Source of the DNA: Arthrobacter sp. cf158
Lineage (GTDB): Bacteria > Actinomycetota > Actinomycetes > Actinomycetales > Micrococcaceae
Direction: 5' to 3'
DNA: 64,000 bases
NCBI RefSeq assembly: GCF_900106835.1
Contig: NZ_FNNR01000006.1
Coordinates: 1-64,000, forward strand
The first letter of the stretch is position 1; each line of letters opens with the position of its first letter. Positions 1-8,733 of this stretch are shown here, one piece after another. The position numbers and the translations under genes are program-made. The notes beneath the pieces were generated by a model. It was given only the letters and a program-made list of their open reading frames with translations. It was not told the origin of the DNA and did not search any database.

Positions 1-90
<90 letters not shown>

Positions 91-260
91 AAAAAACAAA
101 TCAAACAGACACAACCACACCCACCGGAAATAACGGCGAACACGGCTGCACAAAATTCGAAACCAGCTGAAAACCAGACCACCACACACGGGGGTGCGCG
201 ACAATCCGGCCATAATTTCAACCAATCAAAAAACAATCGGTATCAACAAACTTGGCACAC

Positions 261-279
261 TATTGAGTTCTCAAACAAC
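261..279 (-). promoter_or_regulatory. rRNA leader boxA-type antitermination element
   Basis: The minus strand reads TGTTTGAGAACTCAATAG, the form of the rRNA antitermination/processing leader element in actinobacteria. It lies about 170 nt upstream of the 16S 5' end, in the expected position and orientation. Nus factors are known to act at boxA in rRNA leaders; that role here is inferred from motif and position. Confidence 0.7.
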
Positions 280-484
280 AGACACACCCGGCACCACCCA
301 CACCCACCAAAGGGTCCAAGATCGCTCCGGAGCAACTTTTCAAACTTACCCGAACCAGCCGCACAAAGCAAACCAGCACCAGGCCTCCCACACCACAACC
401 GCAGCACACAAAAGCACTACCGAAACCGGCGATTTGAAGGGAGATTGTCGCTAACTTTCCGCATCAGCGGCGGCGACTCGAATA

Positions 485-513
485 ACTTTACACGCGCCCC
501 ACCCCCACACCAA
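485..513 (-). promoter_or_regulatory. Candidate rrn promoter
   Basis: On the minus strand TTGGTG (513-508) and TAAAGT (490-485) are separated by exactly 17 bp, a sigma-70-like arrangement. Transcription would start near 478, giving a leader of about 390 nt that contains the boxA-like element. There may be further promoters. The hexamers are only moderately close to consensus, so this is a candidate. Confidence 0.4.
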
Positions 514-760
514 ATCCACCCCAACACCACCCAAAAACCCCGCAAACACACGCCAAACAAAGCAAACAACCCCCCAAAACAACCCCAAAACCACCAACAC
601 CAACCCCGTGAACCCCATCACACCACCCAAACCCCCACCCAACCCGCCCCCTCACACCAAACCCACCAACCGCCATCGAACACCAACCCGCCACCTCCGC
701 CAACCCCACCAACCGCCGTCGAACACCAACCCCGGAAACCAACAACGCTCCCCCACCACA
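514..760. other. AC-rich, strand-asymmetric spacer without a gene
   Basis: The plus strand consists almost entirely of A and C, with G and T rare; the minus strand is correspondingly GT-rich. Several open frames cross it, but their translations are Pro/Thr/His/Asn or Gly/Val/Trp runs with no family resemblance, so no gene is called. It lies immediately upstream of the candidate rrn promoter and contains the direct repeat at 665-731. Confidence 0.6.
665..731. repeat. Short direct repeat in the AC-rich spacer
   Basis: ACCAACCGCC(A/G)TCGAACACC recurs at 665 and 708, a 43-bp period. The two copies share about 24 nt with one mismatch. It may be a local duplication within the skewed spacer; no function can be read. 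Confidence 0.5.
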
Positions 761-836
761 GTGAGAGAGCGTTGCCCAAAAAAGACCAAAACGTGAGAGA
801 GGATCCCCCGAAAACCCCAAAAAGGTGAGAGAGCGT
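761..836 (+). repeat. GTGAGAGAG repeat array, 32-bp phase (three units)
   Basis: GTGAGAGAG begins at 761, 793 and 825, exactly 32 bp apart. The first and third copies continue as CGT, the second as GAT. The intervening sequence is A/C-rich. The core matches the arrays at 44081-44246 and 44483-44528. The period is not a multiple of three, so it is not a coding repeat. It lies between the drug exporter gene and the rrn promoter. Confidence 0.75.
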
Positions 837-876
837 CGGAAGGGTGGGAAGGTGCGGGGGAGGTGCGAGGCGAGGG

Positions 877-2379
877 TCAGTGACCTCCGTGGCCTCCGGC
901 ACCTTCGGTCTTGCGCATCATGGCACCGAGGATGACGGCAGCAACGGCAATGATGGTGGCTGCCAGGAACGCTGCCTGCATGCCGGCAACGAGGCCGGAC
1001 GAAGCAGAAACCACGGCGTAGATGGACACGAGCAATGCGGTACCAGCTGCACCGGAAACCTGCTGGGCGGTGCTGATGATCGCCGAACCGTGTGAATAGA
1101 GGTGCGGCGGCAGTGGGTTCAGGCCGGTGGTGAAGGCCGGGGTGAACAACAATGCCAGGCCGAGGCTCAACGTAACGTGCAGCGCAATCACCCATCCCAG
1201 CGCGCTTCCCTCATCAAGCCGGGAGAACTGCCACAGAGTCAGGACCATGAGGACTGAGCCGGAAACGGTGAGCGGCAGCGGACCCACTTTGTCGAAGATG
1301 CGGCCAATGACCGGACCCAGCAAACCCATGGCCAAACCGCCCGGCAGCAACGCCAACCCGGTCTCCAACGGCTGCAGGTGCAGGGTGTTCTGCAGGTACA
1401 GCGGCAGCAGGATCACACCACCGAACAGCGCCATCATGGCGACGACCATCAGCAGCGTGGAAACCGTGAACATCCGGAATTTGAAGGCGCGGAGGTCCAG
1501 CAGCGGCGCGTCCGATTTCTGGAGCTTCAACTGCCGGAAGACAAACAGCGCCAGGCAGAGGAGACCCACCACCAGGGCGATGACCGGAACAATCCCGGCG
1601 TTGGCGCCACCAATCTGGCTCAGGCCGTACACCAGGCCACCGAAGGCAGGAACAGTGAGGATCACCGAAGCAACATCCAAAGTGGTCTTCTCGCGCTCAC
1701 CCACGTTGGTGAGGTATTTGGCGCCAATCGCAAAGGCTGCCAAGGCAACGGGCAGCACGAACACGAACATGAAGCGCCACGAGAAGTGGTCCAGGATGAT
1801 GCCGGAAACGGTGGGCCCCATGGCAGGAGCAACCGAGATAGCAATGCTGACGTTGCCCATGACGGCACCGCGCTTTGCCATGGGTACCAGCGTGAGGATG
1901 GTGGTCATCAGCAATGGCAGCATGATGGCCGTTCCGCCGGCCTGGACAATGCGCGCCAGCAGCAGCACCAGGAATCCCGGTGCCAAGGCGGCCAACAATG
2001 TGCCGCCGCTGAAGAGTCCCATAGCCAGCATGAACGCCCCGCGCGTGCTCATCCGTTGCAGGATGAACCCGGTGGTGGGGATGACGACTGCCATGGTCAG
2101 CATGAACCCGGTGGCCAACCACTGGACTGTGGAAGCGCTGACCTGCAGGTCCGTCATGAGCCGCTGCAGGGCGACGTTCATGATGGTCTCGTTGAGGATC
2201 ACCACGAAGGTGGCAACCAGCAACGTGACGATGACCGTCACCGATTCGCGGGACATCTTGCCCGACACAGGCGCCTGTGACACCGGAGCCTGCGGGGCGG
2301 CTGCCTCCGCAGAGGCGACGGTACCGGAAGCGCCGGATTCAGGCTTGCCGTTGGCGTCGGACGTGACGTCGGTAGACAT
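877..2379 (-). CDS. MFS transporter, DHA2 (EmrB/QacA-like) drug exporter family
   Basis: An integral membrane proton-driven exporter of the DHA2 family, about 500 aa, consistent with 14 TM segments. The first helix after a roughly 50-aa hydrophilic Ala/Ser-rich N-terminus carries ETIMNVALQRL, matching the D/E-x-T-I-VN-VALP motif of the family. Motif C appears as GPTVSGIIL. The C-terminus is a short Gly/His tail. I chose ATG 2379, with GGGGAA just upstream, over an upstream in-frame codon at 2457. It appears monocistronic downstream of panC. The substrate cannot be read from sequence; no local regulator gene is adjacent. Confidence 0.85.
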   Translation of the reverse strand: MSTDVTSDANGKPESGASGTVASAEAAAPQAPVSQAPVSGKMSRESVTVIVTLLVATFVVILNETIMNVALQRLMTDLQVSASTVQWLATGFMLTMAVVIPTTGFILQRMSTRGAFMLAMGLFSGGTLLAALAPGFLVLLLARIVQAGGTAIMLPLLMTTILTLVPMAKRGAVMGNVSIAISVAPAMGPTVSGIILDHFSWRFMFVFVLPVALAAFAIGAKYLTNVGEREKTTLDVASVILTVPAFGGLVYGLSQIGGANAGIVPVIALVVGLLCLALFVFRQLKLQKSDAPLLDLRAFKFRMFTVSTLLMVVAMMALFGGVILLPLYLQNTLHLQPLETGLALLPGGLAMGLLGPVIGRIFDKVGPLPLTVSGSVLMVLTLWQFSRLDEGSALGWVIALHVTLSLGLALLFTPAFTTGLNPLPPHLYSHGSAIISTAQQVSGAAGTALLVSIYAVVSASSGLVAGMQAAFLAATIIAVAAVILGAMMRKTEGAGGHGGH

Positions 2380-2484
2380 GAGGGTTCCCCAAGGTTTGGA
2401 TTTGGTGTCCGGCGATCTGTGCCGGTGAAGACTAAAACAGTCTAAACGCCCATCCAATTCCCGTCAGCAGGAAAATTCCAAACG

Positions 2485-3387
2485 TTAGGAAAACAACGGG
2501 GCGTTATCGATGAGCCGCACCGGGCCAACCTTGGCTGCAATGATCGCCAGTCCTTCACCGCGGAAGGGCGTCTCCTTGCAGTTCTCTGCCAGCGGCTCCA
2601 GCGTGGCAGGATCCACGACGTCGAAATAGTCCAGTTCCACCAGTGGCTGGGATTCAACAAGCGCGACGGCGGAATCCAGGTCCAGCGGTTGGTGTGCGGT
2701 GGCGCGCGACTCAATGAGGCGCAAAGCCCGCGACAACACCAGCGCGGCCTCCCGCTCCTCCTCAGAGAGAAAACGATTGCGGCTGGACAACGCCAAACCG
2801 TCCTCACTCCGCACGATCGGCACGGGAACAATTTCCACCGGGAAGTTCAAGTCAGAAACCATGCGCTTCACCAGAGCCAACTGTTGCGCGTCCTTCTGGC
2901 CAAAGTAAGCCCGGTAGGCCGCCGTCGTGCCGTCCGTGGCAGCACCTCCGGGCAGTCCGTAGTGAAGCAGCTTGGCCACCACAGTCAGGGCGCCGTCGAA
3001 GTGCCCCGGGCGCGAGGCACCTTCCCACTTTTCGCCCAACGGGCCGGATGTGACCCGCACCAAGGGCTGGCCGCCGGGATACACCTCGTCCACGGACGGT
3101 GCGAAGACGAGGTCCACGCCTTCGGCATCAAGCAGGGCCATATCTGCCTGGAGGGTCCGTGGGTAGCGGTCAAGATCCACAGCATCACCGAACTGCAGCG
3201 GGTTCACGAAGATGGTGGCCACCACGACGTCGTTCTCAGCCACTGCGGTCCGCGCCAACGCCGCGTGGCCCGCGTGCAAAGCCCCCATTGTGGGCACCAG
3301 GCCCTGCGAGTTTCCACCTTTGGCAGCCAGGAGCCTGGCACTCTCGGCGCGCAGTTCCGCCGCGGTAGTCACGAGTTTGATGGCCAT
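2485..3387 (-). CDS. panC: Pantothenate synthetase
   Basis: Joins pantoate and beta-alanine using ATP to give pantothenate, the last step before the CoA branch; cytoplasmic. It is 300 aa, slightly longer than the usual 280. The nucleotidyltransferase HIGH-type motif is present as [10 protein letters not shown] (about residues 32-41), followed by [15 protein letters not shown] and the KMSKS-like [12 protein letters not shown] region. It starts 5 bp after the stop of the DUF2520 gene and so is probably the last gene of the folate operon, as is common in Actinobacteria where the DUF2520 protein and panC pair. Confidence 0.95.
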   Translation of the reverse strand: MAIKLVTTAAELRAESARLLAAKGGNSQGLVPTMGALHAGHAALARTAVAENDVVVATIFVNPLQFGDAVDLDRYPRTLQADMALLDAEGVDLVFAPSVDEVYPGGQPLVRVTSGPLGEKWEGASRPGHFDGALTVVAKLLHYGLPGGAATDGTTAAYRAYFGQKDAQQLALVKRMVSDLNFPVEIVPVPIVRSEDGLALSSRNRFLSEEEREAALVLSRALRLIESRATAHQPLDLDSAVALVESQPLVELDYFDVVDPATLEPLAENCKETPFRGEGLAIIAAKVGPVRLIDNAPLFS

Positions 3388-3392
3388 GCTGT

Positions 3393-4301
3393 TCAGTTTC
3401 CTTCCGGCGCGTTGGGTTCAGCGCCCAACGCCTGGTCAATGTCATTCAGTTGTTCCGGGCGCAGCAACCCGCGGTTTACCGCCCGGCGGGCAGTAGCCTG
3501 CGCCATGGCTTGGTAGGCCGCGAGGACACCGCCGCCCGCACCGCCGTCGTATTCCCTCAGTGCCTGCGCGTGCGCCGCGACAGTACCCACATCCCCGCGC
3601 GCCACGGGACCTGTCAGTGCCGATTCGCCGGAGGCAAGGGCGTTCTCCAGCGTGGCCCGCAGCAGCGGACCGAGCATGGATTCAGGGGATTCGACCCCGA
3701 TCTCCCGGAGCATCTGCGACGCCTGCGCCACCAGCGTGACCATGTGGTTGGAGCTGTGCGCGAGGGACGCGTGATAGAGCGTGCGGTCCCCTTCGGCAAT
3801 GACCACTGGCTCAGCACCCATCTCAACTACCAATGCCTGGGCGATCGGAAGCATGGCGGCGTCGGCGGTCACTCCGAAAGTGCAGTCCATGACCCGGGTC
3901 AGGTCCAGGCTCATACCGGTGAAGGTCATGGCCGGGTGCAGTGCCAGTGGGATGGCGCCGGCTGGGCGGACCGGACTGAGGATTCCGACGCCGAATCGGC
4001 CGGACGTATGCGCCACCAGTTGGCCAGGCTGCCAGGCGCCGAGCTTTGCCAGTCCGGCGACCAACTCCCCCAAGGCATCGTCCGGAACAGCCAACAGCAC
4101 GAGTTCCGAGCGTTCCACGATGTCCTGGATCTCCAGGATCGGAACGCCGGGAAGCAGGGTCCCGGCCCGCTCCCGGCTCGCCTCGGACACAGCAGAAACC
4201 CCGACGACGGCGTGTTCGGCCGCGCGCAAAGCGGCACCGAGGACGGCACCCACCTTGCCGGCGCCGATGATGCCAACTCCGAGTCGTCCTGGCCTAGCCA
4301 T
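3393..4301 (-). CDS. Rossmann-fold DUF2520-type dehydrogenase-like protein
   Basis: N-terminal NAD(P)-binding signature [18 protein letters not shown] (near residue 7), then an all-helical C-terminal half with the HPAMTFTG segment typical of DUF2520. Proteins of this type resemble 6-phosphogluconate and ketopantoate reductases, and the position directly before panC suggests a role in pantoate supply, replacing or assisting PanE; that is inference. ATG 4301 has AGGAGG 8 nt upstream, and overlaps the stop of the preceding PH-domain gene by 8 bp, implying translational coupling. An open frame continues upstream through a Tyr-Asn repeat that is only the shadow of the 9-bp repeat. Confidence 0.85.
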   Translation of the reverse strand: MARPGRLGVGIIGAGKVGAVLGAALRAAEHAVVGVSAVSEASRERAGTLLPGVPILEIQDIVERSELVLLAVPDDALGELVAGLAKLGAWQPGQLVAHTSGRFGVGILSPVRPAGAIPLALHPAMTFTGMSLDLTRVMDCTFGVTADAAMLPIAQALVVEMGAEPVVIAEGDRTLYHASLAHSSNHMVTLVAQASQMLREIGVESPESMLGPLLRATLENALASGESALTGPVARGDVGTVAAHAQALREYDGGAGGGVLAAYQAMAQATARRAVNRGLLRPEQLNDIDQALGAEPNAPEGN

Positions 4302-5901
4302 TGTGTCGGTCCTCCTGGGGTGAAGTCTGGGGTTGAACGGGTTGTACAGGTTGTACAGGTTGTACGGGTTGTACAGGCTGCGCTGGCCGTTGGGGCTGTT
4401 CGGCTTCCACCGTGGCCGCAACCTCGGGCGCCTGCGGTGCTACCTGAGCCAGCCACTGTTCGCTGGTTTGCCGCTTCCGAGCTTCACGTGCCCGGGCGGA
4501 CTGCTGGTCGAAGAGCTCCACGGCCTGCTCCACTCCAGCTTGGAACACGCGGGGAGAAACGGGTCCAGCGGTGGTGTGGAGAACCAGATCGGCCACCCCG
4601 AAGCGCCGCGCCAACGGTCCCTGCTGCAGCGCCATGGATTGCGTCCGCTGATGAGGCACAAGGACCAAGGTGCGCCACCAACGGCCGGAACGGATCACCA
4701 AGGCAGTCCGGGTGGCAAAGAATCCGTTGCGCCGCCAACCCAAAGGGGCCAGCAAGCGGGCACGGCGGGGCGTGGTGACGAACCCGTCCCCTGCGCTGGA
4801 CTGAGGCCCGGCCGGTGCCAAACCCTCCAGCCCGGCAGTGAAGACCCGTTCCGGATCCCCCACACCAGGATCCGGCAGTACCAACGACATCATCCGCATG
4901 ACATCAGACTTCAAGCCAACAGGAAGCAACATGGTGCGTGCAGCACCCTCACTGCTGGCCGAAACACCGTAGCCGGCAACGTTGACGTGCATCCGGTACC
5001 AGCCGAAGACCCTCCAAAGGGGTGGCTGAGTGACCATCAGCGCCTGGATGCGTCCGGGCGGTACGGTCTGCGCCTGCGTATCCAACAAGCCGTAGCGAAG
5101 GCGGATGCCGTCCGGGGAGATGGCCGCGGTGAAGTTGTAGCCCTTGTTGAACGAACTCCAATACGCGGCACCGATACCCAAAATGCCAGGGATGAGCGCC
5201 AGGAAAATGGCGTTGTTCTCCAGGAGAACCGAGGTGGTGACAACAACAGCGGCGCCGAGCAGAATACCGACGGTTTGCTCGCTTAACAGCAGGGCACCGA
5301 TGAGCCTGCCCGGCGGCACGGCCAGCACCACGTGCTCCGGCGCTTCGGGAATCTCCTCGATTGTCTCGGGACCGCTGACCACGCCCGCTGCCCGCGCAAG
5401 GATGGTGGCGCGGAGCTGCTTGGCCTGGTGGAGCGGAAGGTAAGCCAGCCGCACTGCCGACTCGCCGGCGTCGGCCACTTCAAACTTGAGTTCGGCGAGA
5501 CCAAAAATCCGTGCCAGGAGCGGCTGCACAATGTCGATGGCCTGCACACGGTCCAGGCGTGCCTGCCGCTGCTGCTTAAACAGGAAGCCGGTGTTCACCC
5601 GCACATAGCCTTCGGCCACCTGGTAGCGCGTGAAATACCAGCTGAGGATGAAGCCGCCAACTGTCAGGAGCAAAACGACGGCGCCGCCGGCCAGGAGCCA
5701 TGGAACACGGCCGTTCAGGTTGGGATCCAGGAAATCCCGGCCCTGCAGCATCCGCTCAAAAGCGTCGCGGCCGAAGAAGAATCCGACGGCGGCCAGCGCC
5801 ACCCAGCCGCGAACGAATGGTGACGCCGGGTGGACACGCTTCCAGTCGCCGTCGACCGTTGCAGCCGGCGGGCTCACAGCCGCACTGTCCGCAGGGCTCA
5901 C
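4294..5901 (-). CDS. PH domain-containing membrane protein (YdbT-like)
   Basis: A 535-aa membrane protein of the bacterial PH (bPH2) family. Two N-terminal helices (about residues 30-90) are followed by a PH domain with the signature RQARLDRVQAIDIVQPLLAR, another TM pair (about 205-255), a second PH segment (PPGRIQALMVTQPPLWRVFGWYR) and a third. The last ~60 residues are Gln/Pro/Val-rich and contain a (QPV)n repeat from a 9-bp tandem repeat. Its start overlaps the stop of the smaller PH gene (ATGA). YdbS/YdbT pairs are usually adjacent and have been linked to envelope stress; the exact function is unknown. Confidence 0.85.
   Translation of the reverse strand: MSPADSAAVSPPAATVDGDWKRVHPASPFVRGWVALAAVGFFFGRDAFERMLQGRDFLDPNLNGRVPWLLAGGAVVLLLTVGGFILSWYFTRYQVAEGYVRVNTGFLFKQQRQARLDRVQAIDIVQPLLARIFGLAELKFEVADAGESAVRLAYLPLHQAKQLRATILARAAGVVSGPETIEEIPEAPEHVVLAVPPGRLIGALLLSEQTVGILLGAAVVVTTSVLLENNAIFLALIPGILGIGAAYWSSFNKGYNFTAAISPDGIRLRYGLLDTQAQTVPPGRIQALMVTQPPLWRVFGWYRMHVNVAGYGVSASSEGAARTMLLPVGLKSDVMRMMSLVLPDPGVGDPERVFTAGLEGLAPAGPQSSAGDGFVTTPRRARLLAPLGWRRNGFFATRTALVIRSGRWWRTLVLVPHQRTQSMALQQGPLARRFGVADLVLHTTAGPVSPRVFQAGVEQAVELFDQQSARAREARKRQTSEQWLAQVAPQAPEVAATVEAEQPQRPAQPVQPVQPVQPVQPVQPQTSPQEDRHNG
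4331..4375. repeat. 9-bp tandem repeat coding (QPV)n
   Basis: Five copies of GGTTGTACA or close variants stand head to tail. In the minus-strand PH-domain gene they encode a Gln-Pro-Val repeat near the C-terminus. Unit length is a multiple of three, so copy-number change would preserve frame. Confidence 0.8.
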
Positions 5902-6410
5902 AGCCCAGCCAGCCTGGCTTCTCCGCGGGCAGAAAGTTGCTCGCGCAGACGCGCGCCTTCCTCAGCGGGGAGTCCTGGCAGATGTGCGTTTGTTCCAGCC
6001 GAGGCCGTGTGAAGTTTCAGGGTGCACAGCCCCAGGCCGCGCTCGACGGGCCCCACTGCCACGTCCACATACTGCATCCGGCCGTAGGGAACCACCATGG
6101 TGCGCTGGAAGAAGATGCCGCGGCGGATGAGGAGATCGTCATCGCGTTCTGCGTAGCCGATGGCACGCACTTGGCGCGGTATCAGCAGGAGCCGCCACAG
6201 TGCCAGAACCAGCATTACCGCCGGAACCGTGATGGCGAGCCATAAGGGTGGCCAGAGCCACCAACCCAACAGCACGAAAATGAGCGGCAAGCTGAGAATG
6301 GCCACCATGAAGACATTGCCGATGGCCCACTCCACCAAGCGAACGGTGACGTACTTCGGGGACACCCGAAGCCACTGAACGCCAGGAGGGTCAATCGCCT
6401 CGGTATGCAT
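5898..6410 (-). CDS. PH domain-containing membrane protein (YdbS-like)
   Basis: A 170-aa protein with two hydrophobic helices (WAIGNVFMVAILSLPLIFVLLGWW and PPLWLAITVPAVMLVLALW, split here by WL) followed by one bPH2 domain containing DDDLLIRRGIFFQRTMVVPY and RMQYVDVAVGPVERGLGL, the family signature. ATG 6410 is supported by AAGGTGAAGG upstream; it overlaps the end of the DUF3180 gene by 20 bp. Its stop overlaps the start of the larger PH gene by four bases. The pair probably acts as one membrane complex. Confidence 0.85.
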   Translation of the reverse strand: MHTEAIDPPGVQWLRVSPKYVTVRLVEWAIGNVFMVAILSLPLIFVLLGWWLWPPLWLAITVPAVMLVLALWRLLLIPRQVRAIGYAERDDDLLIRRGIFFQRTMVVPYGRMQYVDVAVGPVERGLGLCTLKLHTASAGTNAHLPGLPAEEGARLREQLSARGEARLAGL

Positions 6411-6912
6411 ACTCGCCTTCACCTTTGGTTTCGCCGCGACGGGGTTCCGGTCCGGCGGTACCGCCCTCAAAGTCCTCCGGGGGTATCCGGCAGAACCGTT
6501 CAACAACAAGTCCAACCACTACCATCACCACGCCTCCACCGCCCATCAGCACGGCGTTCCAGAGGATGCCTTCACCGCTGCGCAAGCCGCCGACTCGGAG
6601 AAGGTCAACCGAGATTCCCGCATGCCAGCCGAGGAGCAACGTTCCGGCGTAGGCGCAGGCCTGGGCCAAAATCAGGGTCCGGGCCGCCAGGATCGGGTTG
6701 AGCATGTTCTTCTTTTTGCCATTCCGCCACCGCAGAACCCGGATCCCCATGACAAGCGTGAGGCCGACAATGACGCCCATGGTGATCAGCGCAGAGACTG
6801 GCAGGACCGGGGTGGGCATGCTGAAGCGGTTGGTAGTTGCAGTGGCCAACCAGCCGATGACGGCAGCGATGACGGCAATGAGCACCAGAACCACGGGGCG
6901 CATGGCTTTCAT
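6391..6912 (-). CDS. DUF3180 family membrane protein
   Basis: A 173-aa actinobacterial protein with four hydrophobic helices (about 5-23, 38-58, 75-95 and 118-140). Its place directly after folK, with a 2-bp gap, is conserved in Actinobacteria, which identifies it as DUF3180. The C-terminal 30 residues are acidic/Gly-rich and cytoplasmic. The function is unknown. Co-transcription with the folate genes may be positional only. Confidence 0.85.
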   Translation of the reverse strand: MKAMRPVVLVLIAVIAAVIGWLATATTNRFSMPTPVLPVSALITMGVIVGLTLVMGIRVLRWRNGKKKNMLNPILAARTLILAQACAYAGTLLLGWHAGISVDLLRVGGLRSGEGILWNAVLMGGGGVVMVVVGLVVERFCRIPPEDFEGGTAGPEPRRGETKGEGEYAYRGD

Positions 6913-6914
6913 GG

Positions 6915-7454
6915 CTACTCCACCGCTCCCGTCGCTGGCACTCCGGCGACGTCACCGTAGCCGTCAAACCGACGAATGTCCGGCATGTCAGCTGCGACGG
7001 CGGCAAGATCGGCAACGCTCTGACCGTTGAGTTTCGCGTGTGGTTCCAGCAGGGACCACGGATAGAGAACAAAAGCGCGCTCCCCCGCCCGGGGGTGCGG
7101 GAGGGTGAGGATGGGGTCGTCACTGACGAGGTCGCCGAACACGACAATGTCGACGTCCAGCGTCCGGGGACCCCAGCGCACCTCACGGGTACGGTGGTGC
7201 TTCTCCTCCACCTCGTTGCAGTGCTTCAAAAGCTCCAACGGCGTAAGCGTGGTCTCCACAGCCATGACCATGTTCAGAAAGTCGGGTTGGCCCTCGGGAC
7301 CGCCAACTGCCTTGGTCTGCACCACCGGAGAAACGCCCAGGAGACGAACCTCCGGAGGGTCCACCAGATCGGCCACGGCGGTGGACAGAGTGTCGTTACG
7401 TTCCCCCAGGTTGCTGCCAAGGGCCAGGATGGCCTTGGTATAGCCGGACGTCAT
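6915..7454 (-). CDS. folK: 2-amino-4-hydroxy-6-hydroxymethyldihydropteridine pyrophosphokinase
   Basis: Transfers pyrophosphate from ATP to 6-hydroxymethyl-7,8-dihydropterin, preparing it for FolP. At 179 aa it matches the family. Motifs: AILALGSNLGER at the N-terminus, the pterin-binding QPDFLNMV segment, and the signature RWGPRTLDVDIVVFGD with the two Mg-binding Asp residues (DVD), then LPHPRAGERAFVLYP. Its start overlaps the folB stop by ATGA, so translation is probably coupled. Confidence 0.95.
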   Translation of the reverse strand: MTSGYTKAILALGSNLGERNDTLSTAVADLVDPPEVRLLGVSPVVQTKAVGGPEGQPDFLNMVMAVETTLTPLELLKHCNEVEEKHHRTREVRWGPRTLDVDIVVFGDLVSDDPILTLPHPRAGERAFVLYPWSLLEPHAKLNGQSVADLAAVAADMPDIRRFDGYGDVAGVPATGAVE

Positions 7455-7810
7455 GATCGCTCCCGGTGGACGCTGACAGTGACGTCGCCGAACGGCACCT
7501 CGATGGGAGCTTTGGGCTTGTGGATGGTGACGTCGACCGCGGCCACGGTGTAATTCGCCAGAATGGCCTCGGCAATCCTGACGGCCAGGGCCTCGATCAG
7601 GTTCAAGGGCTCGCCCTCGATGTGTTGGGTGATCAGTTCAGCAACTTCGCCGTAATGGGCTGTGTACTGCAGGTCATCCGTCTGGGCAGCCTTGGTGAAA
7701 TCCGTGTGCAGCACGGCATCCACCACGAACGGCTGGCCATCACGGCGCTCGAAATCGAAGACTCCGTGATAACCGACGGCGGTGACGCCGGTCAGCGTGA
7801 TCCTGTCCAC
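7451..7810 (-). CDS. folB: Dihydroneopterin aldolase
   Basis: Cleaves 7,8-dihydroneopterin to 6-hydroxymethyldihydropterin and glycolaldehyde. The sequence begins DRITLTGVTAVGYHGVFDFER, the classic FolB start, and ends with the VTIHKPKAPI signature; the catalytic Lys lies in this HKPKAP segment. I chose GTG 7810, with GGAAA five bases upstream, giving 119 aa as usual. A TTG at 7822, directly abutting the folP stop, would add four residues. Confidence 0.93.
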   Translation of the reverse strand: MDRITLTGVTAVGYHGVFDFERRDGQPFVVDAVLHTDFTKAAQTDDLQYTAHYGEVAELITQHIEGEPLNLIEALAVRIAEAILANYTVAAVDVTIHKPKAPIEVPFGDVTVSVHRERS

Positions 7811-7822
7811 AGCGTTTTCCAA

Positions 7823-8728
7823 TCAGCGGGCTATACGGGCGGCGACCTTGACGGCGTCAAGGTTGGGGCCGACGTCGTGGACGCGGACAGCCCAAGCGCC
7901 CTTGGTGGCGCTCAAAGCGGTAATGGCAGCGGTGGCGGCGTCGCGTTCCAAGGGAGCAGCCGACTTACCGGACACGGTGAGAAGCGAACCGAGGAACCGC
8001 TTGCGGGAAGCAGCCACCATCACTTTGTGGCCAAGCGTGAAGAGCTGGTCCAGGTTCTTGAGGATCTCCCAGTTCTGGTCCTCGTTCTTGGAGAAACCTA
8101 CGCCGGGATCGATGATGATCTGCTCCGGAGCCACGCCCGCTGCGTACAGCTTGTCGCGGACGCCGCTGAGCTCAGCCACCACGTCCTCAGTCACGTTGTT
8201 GTAGTCCGTGAGGCTGTCCATGGTCAGGGCGTCGCCGCGGCGGTGCGTGAGGATGTAGGGAACCTTGGTGCGCGCCACGAGCTCGGGCATGTCCGGCTCA
8301 ATGGTCAGGCCGGACACATCGTTGATGATGGCCGCTCCGGCGTCCACTGCTGCCGCTGCCGTGGACGTGTGCATCGTGTCGATGCTGACCAGCGCACCGG
8401 CCTTGACCAGGGCCTGAATCACCGGGATGACGCGGCGCTGTTCTTCCTCAGGGGAAACCGGCTCGGCGCCCGAGCGCGTGGATTCGCCCCCGACGTCGAT
8501 GATGTCCGCCCCTGCGTAGAACATGCGCAGCCCCAGCGCGATGGCAGTATCCGGCGTGCGGTGGGTGCCGCCGTCGCTGAAGGAATCCGGGGTGACATTG
8601 AGGATTCCCATGACCAGCGTGCGGTCCGTTGGCAGGTCCTCGAACCTTGCCGCGGGGCGCGGCTTGCGGAGAACCGGCAGCGGGCTTGTAGCCGGGCCGG
8701 TTCCGGGTGCTGCAGCGAGGGAGTCCAT
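7823..8728 (-). CDS. folP: Dihydropteroate synthase
   Basis: Condenses p-aminobenzoate with the pterin pyrophosphate; the target of sulfonamides. Core motifs: MGILNVTPDSFSDGG (near residue 41), DVGGESTRSGA, the DPGVGFSKN loop, and RKRFLG near the end. The 301-aa protein has a ~35-residue Pro/Ala-rich N-terminal extension before the TIM barrel. It lies between folE (5 bp) and folB in the standard order. Confidence 0.95.
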   Translation of the reverse strand: MDSLAAAPGTGPATSPLPVLRKPRPAARFEDLPTDRTLVMGILNVTPDSFSDGGTHRTPDTAIALGLRMFYAGADIIDVGGESTRSGAEPVSPEEEQRRVIPVIQALVKAGALVSIDTMHTSTAAAAVDAGAAIINDVSGLTIEPDMPELVARTKVPYILTHRRGDALTMDSLTDYNNVTEDVVAELSGVRDKLYAAGVAPEQIIIDPGVGFSKNEDQNWEILKNLDQLFTLGHKVMVAASRKRFLGSLLTVSGKSAAPLERDAATAAITALSATKGAWAVRVHDVGPNLDAVKVAARIAR

Positions 8729-8733
8729 AGTGC

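Noticed and set aside
761..856. CRISPR-like array, since units are regularly spaced by 32 bp
   Set aside because: Repeat core is only about 9-12 bp, the intervals are partly conserved between copies in the 44-kb arrays, copies occur in both orientations, and there are no cas genes.
445..1195. Open frames on both strands across the AC-rich spacer and the exporter 3' end
   Set aside because: Translations are low-complexity Pro/Thr/His or Gly/Val/Trp runs without ribosome-binding sites or family motifs; produced by base skew.
1127..2428. Long plus-strand frame opposite the DHA2 exporter gene
   Set aside because: It is a mirror frame of a gene with strong third-position GC bias; the minus-strand product has clear MFS motifs.
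4302..4421. Tyr-Asn-rich N-terminal extension of the DUF2520 protein
   Set aside because: It is a frame shadow of the 9-bp repeat; AGGAGG directly precedes the internal ATG 4301.
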